Positions 11,253 through 21,316 of a stretch of DNA of 64,000 nucleotides are shown in pieces. Position 1 is the stretch's first letter. Each line of letters opens with the position of its first letter. This DNA is from Entomortierella parvispora (Eukaryota > Mortierellomycota > Mortierellomycetes > Mortierellales > Mortierellaceae). Both the position numbers and the translations under genes were made by a program. The DNA is taken from contig OY752141.1 of NCBI GenBank assembly GCA_963573315.1, forward strand, positions 2,976,001 through 3,040,000, given 5' to 3'. The notes under the pieces were generated by a model. The model was given only the letters and a program-made list of their open reading frames with translations, was not told the origin of the DNA and searched no databases.

Positions 11253-13205
11253 CTACGCCGAAAGGGTATCCGTAATGATTGTAACGACATTCGGTCTAGG
11301 ATGACTTGAGAACTGAAGAAAATCAAAATCATGTTCCAACAGGAAGGGACTTGAACGATCTGATAAATCCACAGCATCTGTCTCGCCCGATACTGGATCA
11401 TTTGGAAGTGAATCTCTGGAATCGCCATTGGATCTGGATCCCGCGAAGTGACTTTGTGGGGCCCGAGGAGCCTCTTCTTGCTCGATCTGATCTACATTTT
11501 GTAAATGACGTGTCATATTCTCCCTGTGAGCTCGTTGATATTCTTGGAAGGTCGCCTCATCCACCTCATCGGCCACTTTTGAACCCGGAATATCCCTGTT
11601 ATCGACCCATCGGTGTGTCCTCCATTTTTCCACAATGTCTTGACCCCAGATCAAGATCAGACCGAAGAAGATGGCACCCAAGGTAATCCCGATGGAATTC
11701 CAAGTAGGTAGGGTCATGGAGAGAGTCGTCGGTGCCAGGAACCTGTTTGGGTTATTGCCTGAAAAGTAAGGGATGCCATCTATCGCCATTGGCCCCATTT
11801 GTGCGGTTACAAGATTGATGAAAAAAAGAGGGTTTGGATCCAAGGAACTGTCATGATAGATCAGGAGATTTTGACCTCTGGACACAAGCGAAAGAGGACC
11901 GCAATAGTTGCAATTGCGAACGGTCCATGTGATCATGGCGGCGGACCCGACCATCGTCAGAGAAATATATTCTGTGGTATTTGTCGATGTATCAATCCTT
12001 ACAAGTGTTGGTGAAGTAGTGGTAACCTAAATGCAATAACAATGGATTCGTTTTGTTGTTAGTTCAACAACTCCCTTATACTTTTCATCTCAACGGTTGC
12101 TCATGGGTGCAAGAACATACCTGCGTAGAACAAATGACATATACAACAGAGTTATTGGAACTATCCGCAGCCATCGCTACGGTTCCATCAAGGCATCTCA
12201 GGTTTGGCGGGAAAGCCCAGGTTTTCTTGTCACTGGGGAGAAGGGTTGCCAGGGTCGATGGTGTCGTCGTGTTCAACGTCAAAGGAACCGAGGAGAGTGT
12301 CAAAACTGGCGGGATACTATTCATCGTGGTCAAGCTGTAGTACACGTCTTTTCCAATCGCAACAGAGCAAGGGAGCAAAGTTACATAATGAGGGTTCGAA
12401 GGGTCCAAAGGATCATATGGATCATTATCAGGTCCCTCTTGCTGAAAGTAGTGGAGCAAGAGAAGAGAGGATATAAGTCAGCATGCGCGAATATAGTTGT
12501 AATCATTGATTGCAATTGAAGAAGCGCCGCATTCAAAGTGAACTGCAAGCGAAGTTTGCACCAAGGCCTGCCTGCCTTAAAACGTACCACAGAGTAATCT
12601 GGAGTCGACGCTGTTGGAAATGATCCGTTGATAGATCGTGAATACCAAAAATTATTGGCATTGTTTATGACATCTTGAAAAGCAAGAAACCAATCCCCGT
12701 ACGGTTGTTGACCAGTCGCCGATTCAGTGGCATTGGGCACGCCGTTTGTCCACGCCAAGTTTTGAATTGAGGTCAAGGCCGACATCGACTTGAAGATATC
12801 CAAATTGGGACCATCCCAAGAATTGTCTACGGTTAGCAGGATCTGCTGGTACCAATTCATGTTTTCAGAAATGAGGACCTGGATGGAAAACAGCTGGCTG
12901 GACCAATAATTTTGTAATTGGACAACAAGAATGAAGGCTGTCCTGTCTGGACTGACTGCACAACTGTAGAGGTACTGCTGATCGGGAAAGATATTGGTGG
13001 TTGTCCTCTCGATAGCTGCCACGGCCCCCCATTGACTGTCACTGATCTGTCCGCCTTCGATGCTTGAGCCTTTCATAACGACAAAGAAATCTGGATAGGG
13101 ACTGGTCCCAATCACGGCTTGCCAGTAAGTAAAAGTAGCCGCGTAGATGTTTCCAAGGGTGTCCGTGGTCACACATAGAGGCACAATGGGTTGTGAAGGG
13201 ACCAT
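11253..13205 (-). CDS. Tandem single-pass membrane protein, copy B
   Basis: Three exons on the minus strand: 13205-12588, 12441-12121 and 12026-11253. All are phase 0, giving 570 residues. The layout matches copy A: a sequon-rich ectodomain (NAT, NGS, NTT), one transmembrane segment around SIGITLGAIFFGLILIW, then a tail with IPGSKVADE, a Glu/Gln-rich middle, DAVDLSDR and the terminal LQFSSHPRPNVVT block. Exon boundaries fall at the same homologous positions as in copy A, so the pair arose by tandem duplication. Two cysteines in a CNYC pair precede the transmembrane segment. No signal peptide is seen at this Met. A hydrophobic frame just upstream (13270-13330, minus strand) looks signal-like but could not be spliced in frame. 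Function is unknown; location at a cell or endomembrane surface is inferred from topology. Confidence 0.8.
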
Positions 13206-13822
13206 TTTTGTGTGATCAGGACTAGAAGGCCAGAAAAAAATGAAGGGCCTGTCGTAGTGAGACTGATGGAGTAATCAAATAGAAGGTGAGCAAGAAAATG
13301 AGAAGGAATGAACGAACGGAGGAACGATGGAATGCATTCTTAGAAGAATGGTGTCCATCTCTACATTCCTCTTGACGCTTCCCAGGAGTAGGGTTACAGG
13401 GCTGTTGTTGATTCGCAGGAGTTGTGAGCAAAGGTCGATATGGGCGAAGGTCGATGTGAGCATTGCTCTTGTTCTGCCGGGAGTTGGGTAAAGCCTCCTG
13501 CTTTGCTGCTTGCTCCCGGAAGGATAGGCTTCTATACCTTGATATCACACCTCTGCGGACAGCAGAGTAAAGAGAGAACTTACGGGTTTTTTGTTTCTTC
13601 CACTGGCAAACGTAGCTTCTTGGGAAAGCCCTTATTCGACACAACATTTGTGCATAGAATGGACTCTTCGTCAATTGCCAGCACGGATGTAGTTTCAAAC
13701 GACACAGGCATGTGAATGGTGTAACATCCAAACATTCAAAGTGCGCTCTTTTTTTCTTTTCGACTTTGACTTGAAACGACATTTTAACGCGTTTTTCTCG
13801 TGATGGAGCGATGTAACAGGAA
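13206..13822. other. Upstream region of copy B
   Basis: No supported gene. A minus-strand open frame (13222-13782) contains a hydrophobic stretch near its end, but its composition elsewhere is not protein-like. This is probably promoter and leader, possibly with an unplaced signal-peptide exon. Confidence 0.4.
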
Positions 13823-14044
13823 TATCCGTAATGGTTGGATGACTTGAGAAGACTCTGGGAAAAGGTGAGGGAGGGGGGACTTGATATCTGAATCTATCTA
13901 AGATCATCATCTATGCCGTAGACTTCGTGCTCTTCCACAAGAACCTGAACGGAAAGGAGTTGTAGGATACCAGTCCGTCCCCTGCATGGGTTCTGAAGCA
14001 TGGATGGTCCTGGCTCAGAGTCACCGCACATATGTAGCTGTGCA
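13823..14044 (-). pseudogene. Decayed remnant of a third membrane-protein paralog
   Basis: The plus-strand sequence tatccgtaatggttggatga followed by cttgagaa matches the reverse complement of the coding end of copy B (around 11266-11312), with a short deletion. About 30 bases later gggacttg...atctgaatc matches the DAVDLSD region. After a jump, 13917-14044 on the minus strand encodes pieces resembling the ectodomain: YICAV...SQD corresponds to the YLYSCAVSPD block, and in another frame QLLSVQVLVEEH corresponds to SQLFSIQVL. The fragments are in different frames with most of the gene deleted, so this is a dead relic. It shows that the tandem family once had at least three members here. Confidence 0.6.
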
Positions 14045-15115
14045 GTCGGTTGGAAATAGGTCAGAATGTGTCTGCCTGGTCAGTCCCACAGCTTCTCACT
14101 TCGCGCTCTCTGGTGGCTTGTAGGTCACGTGGAATTGCGCAACCAACAACAGGATGATCTCATAAAAACCAGGGTTGCATCGCTTCTTTTTTCTTTTCTT
14201 CTTTCCTTACCCTTCCCCTCCCTTCCCTTCCCAGTACACCTTCCTTTCTTCTTTCTCCCCGAGCTCATGTGGATAGAAGTTCTCCGTATGCCCTGGCCCT
14301 TCAAGATCTCTCAACAGAAGGATTTTTTCTCGTGTTGAATTGAATCTGATCAGCTTTGACATTCGCGAATTGTAATCTCGTGCTTCGGGAGATCGGACCA
14401 AAGGAGTCTCTTTGCCCCAGTCTGCAAGTTATGATGGTAAGTTACTTGTTATCTATTCCCCATTCATCAATGGGCTGTCAATCCCTCCCCTTTCCACTTT
14501 TTTTTTTCTTTCTCTATTTGTTGTCTTGTATACATGATGATCACACGCTTCATGCTACTTTAAACCCAGCTCAATTCGAATCTATATAATGAGATTACGC
14601 GTCTTTACACTGAAACTATTACTATTGACAACAACAATGAGAGAGAAAAAGAAGAAAGGACCTCAGAGATGGTGATTCATGATTCCTATCTGGTGTGATT
14701 GTATCTGACCGTTATTTTCTTTTTGTTCTCAGATTTTAGAAGGTACAAGTTTCGATATGTAGTCTTGACAATTTGAATGAAAAAAATAAACCAAATGCGT
14801 TCCAAAAAGCAAATTTTTCTTGCTAAATCTCTGATGTTGTGATGTGATTGACGTATGGAACTTGTGAAAAAATGGATCAATTGGACACTGGCGGGCTACA
14901 TACAAAGTGCGTCGACTCTGATCTATCTTTTGTTACCAACAACCATGAATATGGAAGGGAGGCAGTTACTTAGCAATTGGTTTATTGTTCTATTCGATCG
15001 TTCAACAGCGAGCGATCGTTTTGGTGGTGTGATATCATCGCTGCTTGTTTGCATGTTCAGTTGGGGAGTATGTTTGTTTCGATGTACGAGTTTTTGTTAA
15101 TTTTCTTGTCCTTTC
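14045..15115. other. Intergenic, no gene recognised
   Basis: No supported gene in about 1.07 kb. There is a pyrimidine-rich patch at 14190-14260 and AT-rich sequence from 14560 to 14860. A short plus-strand frame near 14356-14440 ends in a donor-like GTAAGTTAC but has no identifiable partner exon. Confidence 0.5.
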
Positions 15116-16010
15116 TTAAGCACGAGCACCGCGCTTCTCGACCATGACTTCATCAGACGCGTCAACGCCCAAAGACTCCAAAAGACCATCATGAGGATAG
15201 GTGCGGCGGGTAAAGTGGGCCTCAGGCTGGGTCTCGATCAACAGGTAACCGAATCCGAGGAAAGCAGCGGCAGCCGTCAACAAGCGCTTGACACCCAATC
15301 CAGCAGGGAAAGCCCAGACATCAGGGGACCAAATGTTCAACACCTCATCCTCCTCAGGGACCTAAAGTATGTGATAATTGGATAGGGAGATTAGTTGTAG
15401 CCCCACTACAACGCAAGACATTCAGAATGGGCTTGGTGATCTGCGTTTTTCTGTTTGCTGAAAAGAGTGTCCCGTCCATGAAGCGATCCTTGTTGTGGTG
15501 GGTATGATGTTAGATCCGGATAAAAAGAAACGATCGCCAGCGCCTACGGCATAGCCCCCAAAGTACTTTGTATCTTTTCCGTTTGGATTTCTCAGTTATA
15601 GAGTCTCCTGAGCGATTCCGAAGTTCAATTCGCGTGGCGTGTCCATGGGGCATCCTGAGTTTCCGTGAATTGAGAAATAATCCGAACTCGAAACTGTTTG
15701 ACCAAACGGATGAAAGGTCGGCGCAATTTACCGTCTCGCCAAAGTTACGGCGATCCTGTCTGTCCCAGTATCCGGCAGAGGGGTTGGCATCGCGCCACTG
15801 CTGGTTGTACATTGGCATGTTGGGGTAAGAGCCAATCTGAGTCTCGCCGGTGATCTTGTCTCCGGGCAAAAAGCCGGTGGCATCTCCGGGGATGGCTGGG
15901 TCGGCCTTGTTGTGAAGGGAGCGAATTGCAGCAGATGGGGTAGAGCGGTAGGCGACACGAGTGGCTGCCAAGGCGGCCGTTCTGGCGAGAGGCCGAGTAG
16001 CAGGGAGCAT
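15116..16010 (-). CDS. NDUFB8: NADH:ubiquinone oxidoreductase subunit NDUFB8 (complex I, ASHI-type)
   Basis: Two exons on the minus strand, 16010-15732 and 15361-15116, joined in phase 0 (donor GTAAAT, acceptor ACTTTAG) and encoding 174 residues. The first 35 or so residues are rich in Arg, Ala, Ser and Thr and lack acidic residues, as in a mitochondrial presequence. Next come the family features: a YPNMPMYNQQWRD block, YWDRQDRRNFGE, a W-S-P-D-V segment, one hydrophobic span (LLTAAAAFLGFGYLLI), then QPEAHFTRRTYPHDGL near the C-terminus. NDUFB8 is an accessory subunit of the membrane arm of respiratory complex I in the inner mitochondrial membrane. The intron is 370 nt. The gene is transcribed divergently from RPA2, 321 bp away. 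The assignment rests on the C-terminal motif and topology. Confidence 0.8.
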
Positions 16011-16331
16011 GGTTGAGGGAGGAGGCAGGAGTGGAGAGATGGATGGATGGATGCCTGCGATTCATCCTTGGTCGCTCTCACTCATCCCTCCGAAAGGAAG
16101 ATGAATGTTCACCGAATATAAAAAATCGCAAGTGTTAACATTTTGCCACCATTAATTAAATTGCGGCATTGTGGCTTTTTCTGCCCCTCCAAACAGACAC
16201 AACGGACGCGACGCGCTGTCTGTCGTCTGTTGGTATTATTGGCCACCAACTTGCATCTCTTTCCTTCTTCATCATCACTACTACTCTTCTCTTCTCTTCT
16301 CTTCCCATCCCCAGCACTCTCCATCCTCATC
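16011..16331. promoter_or_regulatory. Divergent NDUFB8/RPA2 promoter with tandem ACGCG (MCB-like) element
   Basis: The 321-bp intergenic region between two divergent start codons. At 16206-16216 it contains ACGCGACGCGC, two overlapping-spaced ACGCG cores about 115 bp upstream of the RPA2 start. ACGCG is the core of the MluI cell-cycle box bound by MBF-type factors that drive G1/S genes such as replication protein A. A CT-rich leader (16260-16325) precedes the RPA2 ATG. Confidence 0.55.
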
Positions 16332-17728
16332 ATGTCCAGTAAGTCGGCCACCCGAAATACTCCAGCCTGACTCGGTCCAAGCTTCACTGAACATGCACCT
16401 GGAATAATGACACTCATTCTCTCCTCTCATTCTCTCCATTACTCCATTAGACTTCAGACCCTACAGCAATGCTGGTCAAGGCTCAGGCTATATGCAGGAC
16501 AGCTTCGGCGCCGACTCTGCCGCCCCTATGAAGGTAGGGATAATCTAGAGATCATGACTTTTGCGCTAGCTGTTTTTTCTGCTGTTGCCGAACAGGGACA
16601 CTCTTTGACTCTCTTACCCTTCCGCAATAGAGAGCAAACAACCACAGTCTTCGTCCCGTCACCATCAAGCAGCTTTTGAGCGTTGGTCAAACGCAATCCG
16701 ATGGAGACATGACCTTGGATGGACGTGATCTTGGTCAGGTATGAGCTTGAAATAGCCTGACTGGACGAGCGATCCTTTGTTGATCAGTCAACTCCTGTTG
16801 TCTGTCAAACGTTTGCTCGTGGGCACTCAACACTCTTCTTGTTGTGGGATAGGTGGTTTTTATTGCCGTCGTCAGAATGATTAGTCCCCAGTCAACACAC
16901 ATCACATACACTGTCGAGGATGGGTCAGGCCAAATTGAATTGAAAAAGTTTTCGAGCGATGAAGAAGACGCGGCTGAGCAGAGTTCGATCGTGTAAGTTT
17001 TGGAGCAGGGACAGAGCGCGGTCGATCTATAGAAGCATTCGGTGGCGACATGTAGAACTAATGGTCCAATTTTCTCACGCCGTCATTTTCTTCTCGTCAA
17101 CCCCTTTTTTAGTCCCGGATCGTATGTCAGGGTTGTTGGCAACTTGAAAGAGTTCCAGCAGCGCTTCAGCATCACTGTGCACGTTATTCGCCCTGTTCTG
17201 GATATGAACGAACTCACTTACCACAACCTTGAGGTGATGCTTGTACATGCTAGCTTCACAAGATCCAAGGTATGGATTATTATTGTATTTGAGATGGTTG
17301 GATGTTTCCTGATTGTCATTAATGGTATCTACTTCTGTGTTGATTAGGTTGGTGGAGCTGGACCCACGGCAGGAGCTGGAGGGCTTTACGGAATGACTGG
17401 AATGACCGGAGCTTCGGCCTCTTCAGTAAACAGGCCGTTCGACGATCAGATCCGCGACTACGTGGCTGGTCATCCCGATGGAATGACAAACGGAGTTCAC
17501 CGTCGCGACATTACCGGCAAATTTGCTGCGCAAATGGGTGGCCCACACGAAGTGGAGTATGTGTTCAAGAGAAAATAAGTGGAGCATGCAATGCCCTGCC
17601 ATGAAATATTGTTCTAACGAATCGTACATATGTTTTAATAACCCATTAGGATAAGGCTCAGTCGAATGATCGAAGATGGATTCATGTTCTCTGCTGGAGA
17701 CGACGACCATTTGATGGTTGCCCAGTAA
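16332..17728 (+). CDS. RPA2: Replication protein A 32-kDa subunit (RPA2)
   Basis: Seven exons: 16332-16338, 16451-16533, 16631-16738, 16853-16992, 17113-17269, 17348-17556 and 17650-17728. All junctions are GT-AG and in phase, giving 260 residues. The order fits RPA32: a Gly/Ser-rich N-terminal segment with SNAG...GSGYMQDSFG that is the usual phosphorylation region, an OB-fold from RPVTIKQLL through VVFIAVVRMI, and GSYVRVVGNLKEFQ...FSITVHVIRPV. A Gly/Thr linker then leads to a C-terminal winged-helix domain (HRRDITGKFAA, IRLSRMIEDGFMFS). RPA2 works in the heterotrimeric single-strand-DNA-binding complex in replication and repair. The first coding exon has just seven nucleotides. A tandem ACGCG element lies upstream. 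Confidence 0.93.
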
Positions 17729-18194
17729 GAACAGACGTTTCAGGTGTCGTTTTTATTGCTGAAGATATCGATCATACAAACCAAACAGAAAAGAACAAAA
17801 TAAAACAATGTACTCTATTTGTTGTGTCATCTTGAGGATCCTTCAATTCTTTTTCAAAAGACGAAATGATTTATTGAAACAGATGAACCGAGAGACGAGT
17901 CGGAATTTTGATTGTACAGGGATATTACAGAAAAAGAAGGAGGTTTGCCACGTAAAGTTGTTTGGTTATGGTACAGGAATAAGAGATATCCAAGACTGGG
18001 CGACCTGCGCCGACAGATCCTGGGTTCCTCAAAATCACAAGGAGAAAAAAGAACAAGAGAAGAATAAGGAAATCATATATGCGCGTCAAGTAACCACCGT
18101 CCCTCCTCAGCCAATCCTTGTATCCCAATTGCCTCTGCTCGGAGAGAGGAGAAGAAAAGGAAGAAGATGCTGAGATTGGTGAAGAAAGGGTTAC
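17729..18194. other. Convergent spacer between RPA2 and IPT-ankyrin gene
   Basis: A 466-bp stretch between two convergent stop codons. On the minus strand, 17925-18128 is an open frame preceded by a GAGCAG acceptor-like site and containing a hydrophobic run (DFLILLLFFFLLVIL). It could be an alternative last exon of the minus-strand gene, or simply a translated pyrimidine tract in its 3' UTR. Confidence 0.5.
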
Positions 18195-21100
18195 TTAAGG
18201 ATGAGTGATCTCGGAATCGTCCTGGACATTGTCGTTGTTCTGGTCCTTGTAGCCATTATCGTTGGCTTGGGCCTCCTGTGGGGCCGCGGATTGGGTTGAC
18301 GAAGCCGAGGTTCGAGAGTGGCGGGTCATAACGACAGGTCGGCCACCCAAGAACAACAGCACCGGTTCAGAATCCTCCTCTGGTCGGCTAGTCTGAACTC
18401 TAGCCTGCTCGACGGCCTCCCGGCCGCCCTCCTGGCTGAAGCAGTCTCGACCAACTACTTCAGCTTCGTCGCTGCTCCCACGCGCGACTACCACCTCGTT
18501 GCACGAGGAGGCCTCAACAAGGAGGCTTACGTGCTGGAGGGGGTGGTTGCGAGTGGCAACTACGACAGGGAGGTCTCCCTGATGGCTAAGGACGTCAACT
18601 GTCGTGTCCCTAACGTTCAGTAGAGTCCCCGGTGGATGACTGCTTACGTCCATCAGACCCGATGCGAGGATGTCGCTTCGCAGTATCCCAGAGCTGCCCC
18701 GGGGGGCAGCCGTTTGGGTGTCTGCCTTGGTCGTGGGCAATAGCGTAGGTAGCTCCGCCACCTCGCGCAATTGCCTTACCTCCTCTTGCCTGGTCGCAAG
18801 GTCAGGGATCTTGTTGGAAGAGGACGCGTTGGCGCCAAAGTGCTCCCACTCGTATTCCATCTGATGGTCGCGATCGACTGGCGCTACCATGGCCGAAACC
18901 TTGCCGTGGGTCATAGGGCCCAGTGGGGACGAAGAGGTCTTGGACCAGACCATGGTGCTGCCATCGTTGTTGTTGTTTACTTCAGCAGAGCTGAGAAGGT
19001 CCACCATGGACTTGAGGCTGAGGCGCTGAGCCAGGGCCAAAGCCGAAAGCCCGTTCTTGTCACGGAGCCTCAAGTCTACGCCACGTAGAATCAAATCCCG
19101 AACCAAGGCCTCATACTGTAGGGCCACTGAGAGATGGAGCATCGTGTGGCCTGTCTCGTTCATAAGGTCAAGTCCCTCCTTGGACTTCATCAAGATAGGG
19201 GACGAGCTCGAGGAGACAGAGGAATCGTCCACGAGCTTGAACGATTCTAGGACCATCTTCTCCAGGTTGGAGAACGACATGGGCTTGGGCATCGATGTCG
19301 ACGACGAAGAAGAGGAAGCAGATGGGTACGTGCCCTCCAAAAGGTCGTTCCAGAGCGTAAACTCGTTGGCGCGGTTCAAGACAGAGTCCAAAGGTCCATC
19401 GAGACGAGCCGAGATGGACATCAAGCGCTGAAGGGCCAACTTGATGAGCTCCTTCTCGTTATCGTCCACATAGGTATAGGAGGCTTGAGCAGGGACCGTG
19501 GTTGGCACGGTGGTGTGCAGGGCAAAGACAGAGATGGTCTCGGCCTTGGTGGCCGCAGGGGTGAAGCACTCGAGCATGTGGTCGCGCTGAGGGATAATGG
19601 GCACAAAGGTCTGACCAAAGCAGACATACATCATCTCTCCGACCGTGAATCCGGAACCATGGATGGTGACCAAAGTTCCTCCGCGCGTGGGACCAGAGCT
19701 GGGCGTCAAATGGCTAATGGAGGCGGTCTGGGCTTCCTGATGATGAGGCTGCTGCTGGATCTGAGGCTGGATGTGAGGTTGGATCTGTTGCTGGATCTGT
19801 TGCTGGACTTGGTGCTGAGGAGAAGACGCCTCCTCAGCCAATTCAGGAAACAAAGATATCATAGGGTCGGGAGGGGTGTGCGACACGTTATAGGATACGT
19901 CAGGACTACTGTCCATGAAGTCGTCGAGATCACGCTGGGAAGGATAGTCGACGGGCGAGTTCAATTGGGACCCTGGTGGGGTAGGGAACTGGTACTGAGG
20001 TCTTGACCCTAAAGGACTTCCGGACTCTGATCGTTCTGTTCGCTCACGTTTGGATTTGGAGGTAGAAGATTTCACGACATTACGAGGACTGGAAGCAGCG
20101 CGTTGCTGTTTTTGCTGCTTTTTCAGTTCTTGCAGGAGCTGCTTTTGTTGCAGCTGCTCGGCCTTGGCTTGAGCCTTGGCCGCGGCAGCAGCGGCTCTGG
20201 ACGCGATTCTGTTCTTGTTCTGATGGTAGAACATCAAGGGCAAGGTGACATGGGATGCGATCGAAGCATCCGACAAGGAATCAAATCGAATCACAAACCC
20301 TTCCTTCTCCTTCTTGTGCCCACAGTAGCAGTTGATCTTGAACTGGATGTTGGCCACCCCCGATCGGAAGCTGATCAACGCATCCCCATCCTCGGTGCGG
20401 TGCAACTCGGGCAACAAATGCAAGATCTATGGGGAAAAAGGGGATCCTTGGTCAAGATTTTTTTTTTTTTGGTGATATTGCCCAAATACGAAAAGAGTGG
20501 AAAGCTTTCAACTTACACGACTCTCGGTCTGCTCCAACTTTGCAGACATACGCTTGGCACAGCGCAAGCAAGCCTCAGTCTCTTCTTGCCAGTTGTTGGA
20601 GGGACATTGAAGGATGGTGGAGAGATTCAAAATATTTTTTGTTGCCATCTCTTCCTCGGACATGACCTTGTCAGCCTGGGCAAAGAACAAGTTTTTGGGC
20701 AAACGAGCGTAGTCATAGGTCTTGAGAACCGACCCATCCTCCTGACTGACGATCGAGAGCTCGACATAGATGATGGTCTCGATACGAAGTCGATCTTCGA
20801 TCTGGGTAGGAACGTACTCCTGCAGCTCCTTCTTGAAGATATGGGTCTTCACATTCAAACGGTGCGAGGTCGCGGGTTTGGCGTAGCTGTTTTCGGAAAG
20901 AGAAAGGAAGCGAGCTTTAGGGGGTGCGTAAAGAGCGAGAGAAGAAGGGAACGAGGCGTCGTTGAGGGTATGTGTCACTCGAGCGGTTACCTTTCCAAAG
21001 AGCCCTCGACAGAGTACAGCTGGGCGCTGTTCCACTCTGGGGTGGCAAGCTGAGCCTTGCGCGTGTCGCCCATGCGGATAGCAAAAGACTATTTTTTGAA

Positions 21101-21316
21101 TATTTTTTGGGTGTGAAAAAAAAAGTGTCCGGTCAGCACAAAGCTCGGAGGGGGAGGAGGGGGCTGCCATTCGATCGCCTGTTATTTTGTTGTTTGCGTG
21201 CTGCGTTCCGCTGCTGTTACCTCCTGCTGGTGGATAAAGGTCGATTCAAAGGACCCGGGGCTATGACCCATGGTCAACAGAGAGGACGGGTTAGCGGTGG
21301 TGGAGTGTGGAGGCAT
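18195..21316 (-). CDS. Spt23/Mga2-like IPT-ankyrin transcription regulator
   Basis: Four exons on the minus strand: 21316-21221, 21088-20991, 20886-20517 and 20426-18195, in phase, 931 residues. The N-terminal part has the conserved region of the fungal Spt23/Mga2 DNA-binding segment, with paired cysteines (CLRCAKR; then INCYCGHKKEKEGFVIRFD). Next comes a Gln/Lys-rich Ala stretch and an IPT/TIG domain (SSGPTRGGTLVTIHGSGF, about residues 435-515). Two ankyrin repeats follow (GHTMLHLSVALQYEALVRDL, then NGLSALALAQRL). In yeast the full-length proteins are held in the ER or nuclear membrane by a C-terminal helix. They are released by the proteasome to induce OLE1 desaturase when membranes lack unsaturated lipid. 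Here the roughly 230 residues after the ankyrins are hydrophilic, and no transmembrane helix is present before the stop. The protein may be constitutively soluble, or a last exon may be missing. Confidence 0.8.

Noticed and set aside
13222-13782. 186-codon minus-strand frame upstream of copy B with a hydrophobic segment
   Set aside because: The hydrophobic piece looks like a signal peptide but cannot be joined in phase to copy B with usable splice sites; the rest is not protein-like.
20103-21053. A 316-codon plus-strand frame opposite the IPT-ankyrin gene
   Set aside because: It crosses well-supported introns of the minus-strand gene and has repetitive Leu-rich composition with no recognisable features.
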